64,000 nucleotides of DNA from Limnomonas spitsbergensis (GCA_037349105.1 JAYJMM010000034.1:2604001-2668000), one strand, 5' to 3'. Counted from the first letter of the stretch, positions 1 to 9,663 are shown. Notes: generated by a model from the sequence alone, not told the origin. Numbers and translations are program-made.

Positions 1-1018
1 CCTCTCATGGCTCAAGCCATGGCAGCAGATATGCAGTTTGCAATCAGCCAGGGCACTGGCGGCCGCACGTGGTGCTCTGACCTGCTGGGTGCATTAGAGG
101 AGCTGGAGCGGGGGGCAGCCACCCCCACCTTACGCGAGGCAGCAGCTGCCCTACAGCGCCTACCCGTCACAGAGGTGTTGGCACTTGTTGACGCAGCCTA
201 CGAGCAAGCACGGCTGGACGCAAGCGGCGGTGGGGACCCCAGGGACCCTACCACCGAGCACAGATCTGCGGCAACCTACCGCGCCTGGTTCCAGTCCACG
301 GCAGGTGCCGTGCTGGCGCAAGCCCAGAGCCGCACTAGTCAGAGGGAGTGTGCTTGTGTGCGCACCAATTTGCGACTGCGGCTTAGCGCGATCAGCACTG
401 CTGATACCGGAGGACGGCGCAATGGTCAGCGGCGACAAGCACGCTGCTGCCAGCGGTGTTGGGCAGGGGGGGATAGCGAGCAGGTAGAGGATGCGCTGCA
501 TGTGTGCTTCCAGTGCCCTAGTGTCAGGGAGCAGTTACGGGAGCGGGGGTGGGCAGGTCCTCCGGGCGCTGCCACTAACTTCCACCAGTTGTACCAGGCT
601 GAGCATGGGTGGGACGCACTTGCTTTTGTGGACTGTGCTGTGGGCATTATTGAGGGTTCGTCTCCGGGGTTTCTGAGGCCGATGTCGTTGGCCTTTCCGG
701 CCTTTTTTTTTTTTTTTTTTTGTTGTTTGCCCCCTTTTTAGTTTCTTCTCTTCTCCCTTCTGATCAGTGGAGCGCCCTCGCGGCCAAGCAGGGGTGGGAT
801 ACGCTTGCTTTCCTTGACTTTTCTTTTCTTACAGGCTTTGTTGAGGGGTAGTCTCTAGTGGAACTCAGGTGTTGGACTTGGTCTGCTTAGCCTTCCCGGC
901 CTCTCCTTTTGTTCCTTTCCCCCTCTCTTCCTTTTAGTGCCTCCTTAACTCCCTTCTGAACAGTTGGGCGCCCACGCGGCCGAGCTTTGAGCGGGCCCAG
1001 AGGTGTAACGTTATTGAC
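1..1018 (+). mobile_element. LINE (non-LTR retrotransposon) 3' end, 5' cut by window
   Basis: The left edge enters a LINE in its last ORF. The ORF end (to 741) is followed by a T-rich tract near 702-722. Next comes a second, diverged copy of the ORF tail and 3' UTR (about 745-950), so the 3' end carries an internal tandem duplication: the HGWDALAF segment near 605 recurs as a QGWDTLAF-like segment near 790. The element ends with the family's terminal motif CAGAGGTGTAACGTTATTGA at about 991-1018. The same 3' end recurs at 1019-1335, 1729-2460 and in every 3.3-kb array unit at the right of the window, which is what defines the family. Confidence 0.75.
7..741 (+). CDS. LINE ORF2-like C-terminal fragment (zinc-knuckle region)
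   Basis: This is an open reading frame continuing from before the window; the ATG at 7 is only the first Met inside it. It encodes the region after the reverse transcriptase domain of a non-LTR retrotransposon. A cysteine/histidine cluster (CCQRCW, then 11 residues to the VEDALHVC segment) resembles the C-terminal zinc knuckle of plant and algal LINEs. No RT catalytic motif is inside the window. The last residues are a phenylalanine run encoded by a T tract, so the natural stop may lie elsewhere in functional copies. Homologous pieces at 53440-54262 keep the same cysteine cluster, which supports a coding origin. Domain identity is inferred from pattern only. Confidence 0.65.
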   Translation: MAQAMAADMQFAISQGTGGRTWCSDLLGALEELERGAATPTLREAAAALQRLPVTEVLALVDAAYEQARLDASGGGDPRDPTTEHRSAATYRAWFQSTAGAVLAQAQSRTSQRECACVRTNLRLRLSAISTADTGGRRNGQRRQARCCQRCWAGGDSEQVEDALHVCFQCPSVREQLRERGWAGPPGAATNFHQLYQAEHGWDALAFVDCAVGIIEGSSPGFLRPMSLAFPAFFFFFFCCLPPF

Positions 1019-1335
1019 CCAGAGGTATAACGTCATTTACAGGAGATGGAAAAGATTTCTGCCCCCCCTCCAAAAAGAATTTGAATTTTCCTCGCACCTG
1101 AAGAGTTATGGCCTGAATAAGGGGGAATGAAAGAGAAGAAAAAGCAATAGAGGAACCAAAAGGAAAATATCCAAGGAAAGGAAAAAAAACCCAGCTCCCC
1201 AACAGATTAGCCCTGAGGGATGTCAACCACGTCCTCCACAAAAGCCAGAGCCTCCCACCCTTGCCTGCTCCGGTACACCTGAGGAAGATCAGTAGCGCTT
1301 TCCGGGGGCCAGCCCAACCCTTCTCCAGAAGCTAA
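1019..1335 (-). mobile_element. Diverged LINE 3' fragment, tail-to-tail with the first
   Basis: Reading the minus strand, this carries the same 3' terminal motif (CAGAGGTATAACGTCATT at the left end), then UTR, then a degenerate ORF tail: the stretch near 1214-1320 matches the 1903-2020 LINE copy base for base over many short blocks. It abuts the 3' end of the plus-strand LINE, so the two elements are joined at their 3' termini. The reading frame is broken. Confidence 0.55.
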
Positions 1336-1728
1336 TTACTATCACGTGGATGCTGTTGCGGCAGCTCTCTTCAAAGCAACGAGTAGAATGACAACCCAGC
1401 GGCTAATGACCTCTCTGTATGAAGGCTCGTCCACAGGGTTGAACATACTGAAGCAGCCTTGCAGGGACTGCGCAATTCAAAACCAAACAATTGATTCAGT
1501 ATGATCGAAAGCATGAGCTATGAATTTGCTCCCCAAAGACAACACAAGCCAGCTTATTTGTAGTGCTTGTACCCATGAGCGGGCGCATGTCCCATGCATC
1601 AGATTATTCAAATGTGATACTGTGTTGAACTGAAAACCCCCCACATATTCACATTCACATGCTGACAGGGCAAGAGTTGGCAGTCATAGCAGCCCAAGCC
1701 AGCAGTAGTCCATCCCAGCCAAGGAGGC
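1336..1728. other. Unassigned spacer between LINE fragments
   Basis: No ORF, repeat or RNA gene recognised. Confidence 0.4.
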
Positions 1729-2049
1729 CAATGACGCTATACCTCTGGGCCCTGCACAAGAAGGCTCAGCCGCGTGGGCGCCCAACCGTTCATTTGGGAG
1801 AAACAAGTACACTAAAAAGAAGAGGGAACACGAAAGAAAGGAACAAAGAAGAGGCCGGAAAGGCAAACAAGTCCGACACCTGAGCTCCTCTAGCAACTAG
1901 CCCTCAACAATGCCTACAACAGCATCCATAAAAGCAAGTGCATCCCACCCCTGCTTGGCCTGGTATAGCTGGTGGAAGTCCGTGGCACCGTTCCGGGGAC
2001 CTGCCCACCCCCACATCTGAAACTGCTCCCTGACACTAGGGAATTGGAA

Positions 2050-2155
2050 GCAAGCGTGTTTAGAGCGTGTTTAGAGCGTGTTTAGAGCGTGTTTAGAGCG
2101 TGTTTAGAGCGTGTTTAGAGCGTGTTTAGAGCGTGTTTAGAGCGTGTTTAGAGCG
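2050..2155. repeat. 11-bp tandem repeat
   Basis: The unit GTTTAGAGCGT is repeated about nine times without visible variation, at the left end of the insertion. Confidence 0.9.
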
Positions 2156-2369
2156 GTGCATATACTCGCTGGGCCCGGCTGAACGCTCGGCCGCGTGGGT
2201 CTGGTAGGGAATGACTAAGCTCAATTCCAGCTAGCTTGCACAGCCAGGACTATAATGCAGCCATGCTACTCTCCTATGTGAGGGGGCAGAAACATGACAC
2301 CCGGCGATCGAGACAGGGGGAGAGAGAAGATCGTGTGGCAGGCTCAATCTCAATCTATCTTGCAACCTT
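2056..2369. mobile_element. Small insertion in LINE with target-site-like duplication
   Basis: The LINE on both sides is contiguous except for this block. The sequence TTGGAAGCAAGC(G/A)TG occurs immediately at both edges (about 2043-2057 and 2371-2385), as expected of a roughly 15-bp target-site duplication with one mismatch. The block begins with an 11-bp minisatellite. It continues with about 140 bp that is also found, diverged, at 15266-15425. No ORF; it would be a non-autonomous element. Confidence 0.5.
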
Positions 2370-2460
2370 TGGAAGCAAGCATGTAGTGCATCCTCTACAT
2401 GCTCACAATTACCCCTTGACCAGCATCGTTGGCAGCAGCGTGCCAACGATGCCAGCCTAG

Positions 2461-3011
2461 GAGGTAAAGCCCATGCAAGGGGAGCGGCCCATACACCGCG
2501 CATGAAGTCTTGATCAGGGCAGAGATAGGACATAAACCCTGACCCCTTATTAGGAACGCACCACACTGGAGGTATTGATCAAGGTTGCGATGGAGTCGGC
2601 AGGTTCCCTTTGCTGCAAGAACTTGCGTGCAGTCCGTGCACCAGCAGATGCACGTGCAGCATCACGGGATCGCAATGACCGCTCGGCATCTCGTGAATGG
2701 AGCCGAATAGTATCACTCGCGGATGCCATTGTGACATTGTAGGATGACAGAGGAGGGTTGGTGCCTCCTGCAGGTTGACAGGACGCGGCTGAGCCTCGCT
2801 CAGCAGGGCAAGAGGGGTGACGACTCTGACTTAATGCGCCAAAATGTCATGAAATTGGTGAAATCAAGCATTCTTGATGGCCCCGTGCAGGCAAACCAAG
2901 CGCCCCGCTGTCCAGCACAATTTGCCCAAACAGCCATGCGCTGTTGTCAGAACCAAGAGGGTCCCTCCTGTCTGTATGTGCTTGCATGCTTGCTTATCAC
3001 AGTCATCACGC
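2461..3011. other. No recognisable feature
   Basis: Only short ORFs without recognisable content. It may include 3' UTR of the minus-strand carboxypeptidase gene, whose last exon was not found. Confidence 0.35.
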
Positions 3012-3375
3012 CTGGTTACCTTGCCTTCTACGGTGCACACACCTTGTGTGCAACAAAGCATCGCAAGGCACCCTGGGGTGATCAAATTTGCCTGTATTAT
3101 ATTATGCATCATACTACCGGTATATTTTAACTACATTTTCCGGGATTAGGTGCACATGTGTGCCTCTTTTTAGTGTGTGCCTCTTTTTAGTAGTATATCC
3201 TCCTCTGTACACCTCAACGACATAGCATGGCAAGTTACCCTGGGGGCTGGGGTGATTGAATTTGCCCATATGTCCTCCTCTGTACACCTCAACGACATAG
3301 CATGGCAAGGTACCCTGGGGGGCTGGGGTGATTGAATTTGCCCATATGTCCTCCTCTGTACACCTCGACCGCCAG
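3012..3375. repeat. 84-bp direct repeats derived from a peptidase exon edge
   Basis: Two near-identical units of about 84 bp (3190-3275 and 3275-3360), a partial third, and an older copy near 3040-3100. On the minus strand each unit carries a degenerate CYVVEVYRGG stretch. This resembles the YPLTLEVFGGG end of the carboxypeptidase exon at 3712-3892, so the array probably grew from that exon's donor side. Confidence 0.6.
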
Positions 3376-3711
3376 CATGTACCGGACCCCCAAATCTACC
3401 CTTCCTTATCATGCAGCAATCCTACCTTATCATGCTAATACGCTATACTATAGCATGGCTGCCATGGCAACATATGTGAGGCGTCTGAGCGTGCTGTGCA
3501 CTGTTTATCTTTTCCCTGACCAGATTTGAATTTTTGTGGGACCGTGCCTGGAAGCCACCGCAGGGCCAATAGGGACTAAACCTTGGCTGGCGTACGGCCG
3601 ATTGCGCGAGCAGAAGGCCTGCCTACAGCATGACTTTCAGCCACAGGCCATGATGCAGTTGAATCATAGCTACAACACAATGAATACACAATGACGCTTT
3701 GTTGCACACAC

Positions 3712-3892
3712 CTTTGAGCTTGCCTGCATCCCCCCCTCCGAACACCTCCAGAGTTAGAGGGTACCGGACCCCTAAGTGGGTGTACATGTAGTCCATGCTC
3801 GTTCCATAAGCTAGGTAGTTTGACACAACGCCCGAAGGGCCAGCCATGCAGTCGCACAGCTTGCCCATCTCCTGCATGAGCGGGTCCAGCTC
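3712..3892 (-). CDS. Carboxypeptidase exon with catalytic glutamate
   Basis: TTCAG acceptor. It encodes LDPLMQEMGKLC, then YGTSMDYMYTHLGV and YPLTLEVFGG, where Glu is the catalytic base of M14 enzymes. Ends AAAG|GTGTG in phase 1; the following exon was not located. Confidence 0.85.
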
Positions 3893-6800
3893 CTGAATTG
3901 AAGCATCCATACAGGTGCAGAGGGTGTAAACATTTCTTTCTTTTTGTACGTGCCAGAGCACTTTTGGGAGGCTACTGGGCAGCCACCACTAGGCCTAAGG
4001 AGACCAAATACTGACCAGCCTGTGGCTATTGGCCCAAGCTGCAATCATTCAGGAGACAGGGGGGCACACGAAGCGTGGAGAGGTTAGAGGGCACGTGAAG
4101 CGTGGAGAGGTTAGAGGGCACATGAAGTGTGGAGAGGTTCGAATAAGGACAAGCATGCCAAGCAGTCGCAAAGCCTGCCCATCTCCAAAACAAGCGGGTC
4201 CAGCCCCTAGATTTCGGCAGTAGTTCGGGAGCGAGGGCTTAAAACTCATCAATGATCAATCAGAGCATGGAGGGCATGAATGACGCAACAGCCATGCCAT
4301 GTTTGTGCGAGCGAGTGAGGGAGATCCACAAAAGAAGATGGCGTTCAGGCAATTCACAGTACCCTGCAGATGCTCGCTCACAGCTAGGTCGGGTCCCAGA
4401 GATGCCCGGCTGTCCCAGGGCGTATAGACGGCCGACTCCCCAGAGTGAACATTCACGAAGACCAGAGGCTTCCATTTCTGTGCTTGGTCGCGCAAGTACT
4501 TTGACTGAGGCTCGCTGAATGGAGCTTCTCCACCGTGCATTTCGCTTCCTTTCGGCTGGGACACAAGCAGCAGCAGCAGCAGGGGGAGGCATCCGCAGGT
4601 CGGCAGGTTGCAAGCAACATACGCGGGACGGTTCAGCAACAGGAAAGCACATCAACTCATGTCCGGACCCTGACTTGCGGAAGCTCATGGATTTTAGAGG
4701 GCATTCACAAGGGCTCGGTCACTTAGATTTAATATGCCAAAGTGCCAAACAACTTGATGAGGCAAATTCAAGCTTTTACCCTGGGCTCCTAAGCCAAATT
4801 GCAACAAATCAAAGTGCAGAACATATGTGCATCCAAGTGGTATAACCCTGGGCTTCCAAGCTTCAGTGCAGTTCATCCAAGTGGTAATACCCTGGGCTTC
4901 CAAGCTTCAGTGCAGTTCATCCAAGTGGTATTACCCTGGGCTTCCAAGCTTCAGTGCAGTTCATCCAAGTGGTAATACCCTGGGCTTCCAAGCTTCAGTG
5001 CTGTTCATCCAAGTGGTATTACCCTGGGCTTCCAAGCTTCAGTGCAGTTCATCCAAGTGGTAATACCCTGGGCTTCCAAGCTTCAGTGCAGTTCATCCAA
5101 GTGGTATTACCCTGGGCTTCCAAGCTTCAGTGCAGTTCATCCAAGTGGTATTACCCTGGGCTTCCAAGCTTCAGTGCAGTTCATCCAAGTGGTATTACCC
5201 TGGGCTTCCAAGCTTCAGTGCAGTTCATCCAAGTGGTAATACCCTGGGCTTCCAAGCTTCAGTGCAGTTCATCCAAGTGGTATTACCCTGGGCTTCCAAG
5301 CTTCAGTGCAGTTCATCCAAGTGGTATCACCCTGGGCTTCCAAGCTTCAGTGCAGTTCATCCAAGTGTAATTACCCTGGGCTTCCAAGCTTCAGTGCAGT
5401 TCATCCAAGTGGTATTACCCTGGGCTTCCAAGCTTCAGTGCAGTTCATCCAAGTGTAATTACCCTGGGCCTCCAAGCCAAAGTGCCACACACCAAAGTGC
5501 AGTACATCCAAGTGTACTTACTATGGGCTTCCATCCAAAAGCCCAGTTCCTGTTCAGGTCAACCTCGGAGGCGGTCTTGCGGCGGCACAGATCACCTCCC
5601 TCCCACAGATGTCGGCCGTCCATGTTCTCAATCGGCAATATCTAGGAGGCAAAGAGGCATCTGCTTTAAGCAACAACTTATGGTTGAGTGCACGGAACTT
5701 ATCAAAGGAGTAGCCATGGCTAAACCAGGCATGCAGAACTGTGTATTTCAGGACATTTCAGCGACACTTGATGATCAACCCGACCCACGACCCGCATGCC
5801 CTGGTGCAGCGAGCCATGCTGCATGGGCCCCCGGCCGTAGGCCGGTCCAGGTTAGGCCCAGTGGTGGCTGCCCGACGACCCGACGGTCCCCAAAGGTTGC
5901 CTAGCGTGCACTTAAATGAACGCTGGATTGCACCAGCCTGATCCAATGCAAGCGTACCTTGACGGTCAGCCCATCTAGTATAGAGGCGGACCACCGGTGG
6001 AGGACGGATGCATGTGAATCTACGGAGGCCACGCCTGCGTCCTTCATGACATTCCGCATCTGCTCCCAGGAAAGGATCTCGTCGGTGTCTCCTATCAAGA
6101 CCTGGGATTTTTGAAGGGCAAAGGATTTGACCCACACTTACTTAAGAGGCGAAATGCTAATAGTGTAGACTCGTGATTTCACGCGGCATATTTCCCCAGT
6201 AGCAAGGGTATCCATTGCCCGTCCAAAAAGGGTTGCAACGTGATGTAGCTTGTTACCTTGGATAGCCACAGGCTGACTTCTGTGGTGATTATTTCACGGG
6301 CATGCTCTCCAAATACTAGCAATGCCACGGGTTTATCTAGATCATGGATAGAGCTGCCTGTGAGGTGTGAAGAGAGAGGTTGCTGAGCGATCTCGTGGAA
6401 TAGAAGTCTATACAGTCTGACACACCTTTATTAATGTTTGCGAACGTTGCGATTGGTAGACGACTGCCACCATGTAGCTCTACGTCCTCAAACCTACATT
6501 GGCATTCATCCAGCTAGTTACCGCACTGCGCATGGTTAAATGTTCGAAATCAAGACTAATATCGAAGTCTCGGTGCATGGCCCTGTCCTGAAAATCCGAG
6601 GTGAAAGACCCTCGTGGGTGGCAGCATGGCAGCATGGCAGCTACTGGACGGCTAATACCATGGTCGCAGACCAGTTTCAATACGGTGCTTAGCAGCATGC
6701 ATGGACGCATGGAGGGCAGCAGGGCAGAATGGAACCTGAGCTATGGCAAACAAACGCAGTGCTCTTCAAAAATGGAGAGGGGCTACTGTATGCATTCACT

Positions 6801-6974
6801 GGTATGCATGCGACCATGCACTTTTTCCAGTGACGGTACACACCTTAGTTTGTCCGCATGGCGCCTGGCAGCGTGCGAGAAGAAGTGCAAAATGTCGCCG
6901 ACAGAACTGTACAATCCAAGCACAGAATATTCTGACACGAATAATATAGCCAGAAGAGGCAGATACCGTCGCAT
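3712..6974 (-). CDS. M14-family zinc carboxypeptidase, secreted, multi-exon
   Basis: This is a metallocarboxypeptidase, removing C-terminal residues from peptides, probably in the secretory pathway or extracellular. Exons (minus strand): 6974-6844, 6357-6257, 6101-5958, 5641-5522, 4555-4358, 3892-3712. The first begins MRRYLPLLAILFVS, a signal peptide. The family landmarks follow in order: zinc ligands in GEHARE (6257-6357), NMDGR and the substrate-binding VDLNRNW (5522-5641), the third zinc ligand in VNVHSGES (4358-4555), and YGTSMDYMY plus the catalytic Glu in YPLTLEVFGG (3712-3892). Phases are 0 at exons 2-6. The link from the first exon (phase 2) to the second located exon is not closed, so at least one exon is missing between 6358 and 6843. 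The 3' end beyond 3712 (phase 1) was not found. The upstream neighbour on the other strand starts at 7444. Confidence 0.82.
4060..4139. repeat. 27-bp tandem repeat, three copies
   Basis: The unit GCACGTGAAGCGTGGAGAG plus TTAGAGG, with few substitutions, within a carboxypeptidase intron. Confidence 0.85.
4154..4217 (-). repeat. Degenerate copy of the last located carboxypeptidase exon edge
   Basis: On the minus strand it reads GLDPLVLEMGRLCDCL after an AG, a diverged copy of LDPLMQEMGKLCDC at the 5' edge of exon 3892-3712. It lies about 270 bp upstream in the same intron. Confidence 0.75.
4358..4555 (-). CDS. Carboxypeptidase exon with third zinc ligand
   Basis: CCCAG acceptor at 4556-4560. 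It encodes PFSEPQ then VFVNVHSGES, whose His is the third zinc ligand. The end was set at 4358 (ACT|GTGAAT) because this gives phase 0 for the next exon; a donor at 4363 would give phase 1 and a frame break. Confidence 0.75.
4826..5470. repeat. 44-bp tandem array seeded at a splice donor
   Basis: About 14 copies of a 44-bp unit with a HindIII-like AAGCTT core. On the minus strand each unit contains TGGAAGCCCAGGGTAAT. This is a copy of the neighbouring exon end TGGAAGCCCATA|GTAAGT at 5522 and the following ACACTTGGATG. The array begins directly at the exon and fills most of the intron. Confidence 0.9.
5522..5641 (-). CDS. Carboxypeptidase exon with NMDGR and VDLNRNW
   Basis: CCTAG acceptor, ATA|GTAAGT donor; 120 nt, phase 0 on both sides. 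ENMDGR and VDLNRNW are the M14 substrate-binding segment; Asn-Arg of NRNW anchors the substrate carboxylate. The donor side is the seed of the 44-bp array at 4826-5470. Confidence 0.88.
5958..6101 (-). CDS. Carboxypeptidase exon between HxxE and NRNW motifs
   Basis: CCCAG acceptor, AAG|GTACGC donor; 144 nt, phase 0 on both sides. No motif of its own; placed by phase and position between two certain exons. Confidence 0.7.
6257..6357 (-). CDS. Carboxypeptidase exon with HxxE zinc motif
   Basis: CACAG acceptor and AAG|GTAAC donor; 101 nt. It encodes LVFGEHAREIITTEVSLW: His and Glu of GEHARE are the first two zinc ligands of M14 peptidases. Ends in phase 0. Confidence 0.85.
6844..6974 (-). CDS. 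Carboxypeptidase exon 1: signal peptide and start of prodomain-like region
   Basis: ATG at 6974 (an in-frame ATG at 7010 is the alternative). A hydrophobic core of about 12 residues follows MRR, then YSSVGDILHFF, like the start of M14 catalytic domains. It ends AAG|GTGTG, phase 2. Confidence 0.65.
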
Positions 6975-7443
6975 ATCTACCCCTGCTGCCCTCTTGGATC
7001 TGGCAGCCAAGACCTATGAAGTTGACGACCTCCGTGCGTCACGATTTCTCCGAGACTCGAAGAAATTTCGAACACAACCCTATACCAATCCTATACCCTA
7101 TTTTACGACATGGTTATTAGTGGGCTGGGGAGCCGAATGGGGAGTGGGGAGGCGCGAACCACGGGGTCTGAGATCGGAAGATCGTCTGAGGTAGCTGGAT
7201 TTCCCTTCAGCCGAAATCGGTGATCCCGCCACAGTGGTCCCGCCGTACGAAAAGTGGCATGTGCGAACGCGCCTACGGTCCGGGTTGCGATTCTAAGGGG
7301 TGCATATCGACACGGACTGGTGAAGACAAGAACACGCAAGCAAAATCCACAATACATACCATCTGTTTTTCTTTTATGATAGGCTAATCACCTATCGGTA
7401 ACACTCCCAGAATTGACAGCGGTCTGCACGCCCCTTCCTTGCT
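6975..7443. promoter_or_regulatory. Shared divergent promoter region (inferred)
   Basis: This 469-bp gap separates the minus-strand peptidase start from the plus-strand start at 7444. No TATA box or other motif stands out; assigned only from gene geometry. Confidence 0.4.
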
Positions 7444-9663
7444 ATGAGCACCAAAGCACCCGAATTCGCGCAGACATGGCTATCGCTCTTCAATCTTTTT
7501 GAAAGCACATCGGGCATCAAGCTGCGCATCAACGTTCTGGACACCGTCATCGTGCAGAATGGGCGCTTGGCGGGTTGGTTCTACACCTCCCGTGATGGCA
7601 TTGTTGCCAGAGTCCCTCCACAAGACCTGACTCCGCAAGCTGTGTTTCAGAAGATGGTCGGCAGCCAGACAGTGGACCGGCAGCGCAACCCCTTTCAGTA
7701 CATTGCACTGGCGCACTTTGACACGGGGATCTCGCGACCGCTCAAGCAGCTGGAGCTGCAACAGATTTTGAAAAGCATCTGCGGGCCACAGGATAAGGTG
7801 TACCCGCATGGCTCCGTGAAGACTCCCTTCTGCATCCAGGCATATCTCGCCCCAATGCAGGACATGCGGTACATCGCCTCCTTCGGGGGCGAACAGGGGG
7901 CAGCGGCCTGCACCACCTTTGCGCGGCGGTTCAGCCTCCGCTATACCCATTCTTTTGACGACGCATCAACAGTATCGCATGCGTCTCCGCGAGCCGTCTC
8001 TGCGCATGCGGCCAACCGCGCGGCCTCTGCCGACAAAGACGGCCAGAGCGATACGCCACCGCTGACCTCAGAGGAGATGTTGGTGGAGAGCCAGCTGGTG
8101 GCTGTCGGGCTGCTGGAACCGCGGGGGGGGGCATGTCCTAGCAGGGCAAGCCCCTACGGGAGCAACAGCCAGGGCAATGGAAATAGCTACCCCCGGGGCT
8201 TTCAAGACGGGGCCGAAGTAGGGGGGTCTGACGCCAGCTATAGAGGCGACTACGGCGATGACAGCGGAGATAGCGGCGGCGGCGAATTGGCGCTTCCTGC
8301 CTCCCGAGCAATCAAGGCCGAGGTTCAGCGCACGATCCAGACACTGCTCAGCTTCATAGAGCGAGTGCATGGGCTACGCATGCAGGGCATGGTCGCTGAG
8401 TTCCTGAAGCCCTCTCCCGACGTGTTGACGCTGGTAGCTGTGCACGCAGTGCAATGGGAATGCAGGACCTCCCGCGGTGGCCTGGGCACCTTTACCGACC
8501 GATGGGACGAATTCATGTCCGGCATCGGTCCCCCGCCCGCAGTGCGCCCTGCAACCAAGCGAAACTTCGCGCCGGGCAGCAACCAGGTCAGCTACCACAA
8601 AAATGGCCCCATGCGCTCTTCGCATGGGGACCTGGCTGGCGCCATGCGGCCCATCTCTGGGATGCCGTCTGGTTGCGGATTCCCGGCAGCTCTCAACAAC
8701 AGCCAAGGCAGTGGGGCGGCCGCGGTGTGTTCCCTGCGGCCGGGATCGGCGCCCATGGCAGCCGTGCAGCGGTTCAGGGGGAATCCCTTAAGCCCGTCCT
8801 CTTTGAGCAACGGGCAATTGCCACACCACGGCCCGTCCTCACGCGCCCAATCTGCAAATAGGGGTACAGCGTCCCCTCGCGCTTCCTTGGCATCCAACTC
8901 ATTGTGGACATCCCGAGAAGAGATGCCCGTTGAGTCTGTCACAAGCAGTCTGGCCCTGGAGGTGGAGCTGCTGCGCGAGAGGCTGCAGCGCCAGACTGAC
9001 ATCGCGACACGAGCAGAGGCTGCCTTGGCCCACCTGGCCTCGGACAACCAGTCGTCACATGCAGCGCTGATCGGCCAGGTGGGGGGCCTGAGGGCTGAGC
9101 TGACGGTGGCGCTGAGCGAGAGAGTAGAGGCGAAGGACGAGTGTGAGCGATTGCGTTATGAGAGGCAGGGCCTGAGGACCGAGATCTCTGGCCTACAGTT
9201 TGACCTCAAGCGCGTGGAGTCCAGTGTGGACGAGGAACGGAGCACAGTGTCGCGGCAGGTGCGGAGCGCGTATGCCAAGGAGGAGCAGCTGTCTGAGGTC
9301 ATCCGGGATCTCCGGGGCGATAACGAGGACTTGTGCCAGCAGATGACGCAGCTGCAGCGTAAGATCGACGAGGGGAATGAGGTGATCGACGCCATCAAGA
9401 TGCAGCTGGTGGACTACAAGAGCATGGTGACCACGCTGCAGGGACAGATGCGTCGGGGGAAGAGCAAGATCAGCCTGGCGGCGCCGGTGGTCGCCGGACC
9501 TGGCGCGGCGGCGGGCATGAAGCGAATCGCAAACGTCCTCAGCAGCGCCGCTGGCCTGCGCGACGACATGAATGAGAGCGAGGAGTGGATAGGTGCAGCG
9601 CTAGACCACGCGCGGCTACCCGGGACCTCTCGGCCCGTATCCGCCAACCGGATCAGCAGATAG
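7444..9663 (+). CDS. Intronless 739-residue protein with C-terminal coiled coil, family unknown
   Basis: One uninterrupted frame of 739 codons. Residues 1-180 look like a compact globular domain (WLSLFNLFES, GWFYTSRDG, FGGEQGAA). Residues 180-285 are low-complexity, rich in Ser, Gly and Ala. Residues about 285-345 are predicted helical (AEVQRTIQTLLSFIERVH). About 345-485 is disordered and Pro/Ser/Gly-rich. Residues about 490-675 form a long heptad-patterned coiled coil (LEVELLRERLQRQ, ECERLRYERQGLR, DNEDLCQQMTQLQRKI). The tail is basic and short. No enzyme motif, signal peptide or membrane segment. The architecture suggests a structural or scaffold protein, for example cytoskeletal or flagellar, but I do not recognise the N-terminal domain. 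The ATG at 7444 follows an in-frame region without earlier Met. It is the only long single-exon gene here, while its neighbours have 6-25 exons. Confidence 0.88.
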   Translation: MSTKAPEFAQTWLSLFNLFESTSGIKLRINVLDTVIVQNGRLAGWFYTSRDGIVARVPPQDLTPQAVFQKMVGSQTVDRQRNPFQYIALAHFDTGISRPLKQLELQQILKSICGPQDKVYPHGSVKTPFCIQAYLAPMQDMRYIASFGGEQGAAACTTFARRFSLRYTHSFDDASTVSHASPRAVSAHAANRAASADKDGQSDTPPLTSEEMLVESQLVAVGLLEPRGGACPSRASPYGSNSQGNGNSYPRGFQDGAEVGGSDASYRGDYGDDSGDSGGGELALPASRAIKAEVQRTIQTLLSFIERVHGLRMQGMVAEFLKPSPDVLTLVAVHAVQWECRTSRGGLGTFTDRWDEFMSGIGPPPAVRPATKRNFAPGSNQVSYHKNGPMRSSHGDLAGAMRPISGMPSGCGFPAALNNSQGSGAAAVCSLRPGSAPMAAVQRFRGNPLSPSSLSNGQLPHHGPSSRAQSANRGTASPRASLASNSLWTSREEMPVESVTSSLALEVELLRERLQRQTDIATRAEAALAHLASDNQSSHAALIGQVGGLRAELTVALSERVEAKDECERLRYERQGLRTEISGLQFDLKRVESSVDEERSTVSRQVRSAYAKEEQLSEVIRDLRGDNEDLCQQMTQLQRKIDEGNEVIDAIKMQLVDYKSMVTTLQGQMRRGKSKISLAAPVVAGPGAAAGMKRIANVLSSAAGLRDDMNESEEWIGAALDHARLPGTSRPVSANRISR

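Larger units (their letters stand above)
1729..2460 (-). mobile_element. LINE 3' fragment, interrupted by an insertion
   Basis: Minus-strand LINE 3' end. From left it has the terminal motif (complement of ATGACGCTATACCTCTGG), the A-rich complement of the UTR, and the ORF tail to about 2055. It resumes at about 2370-2460 with the cysteine-cluster coding part (CCQRCW, EHVEDALHAC on the minus strand). The gap of about 314 bp is an insertion described separately. The ORF is not intact. Confidence 0.65.

Noticed and set aside
2050..2155. CRISPR array
   Set aside because: Direct 11-bp repeats without spacers; eukaryotic context.
4826..5470. CRISPR-like regular repeat
   Set aside because: Continuous 44-bp tandem units with no unique spacers, derived from an exon edge.
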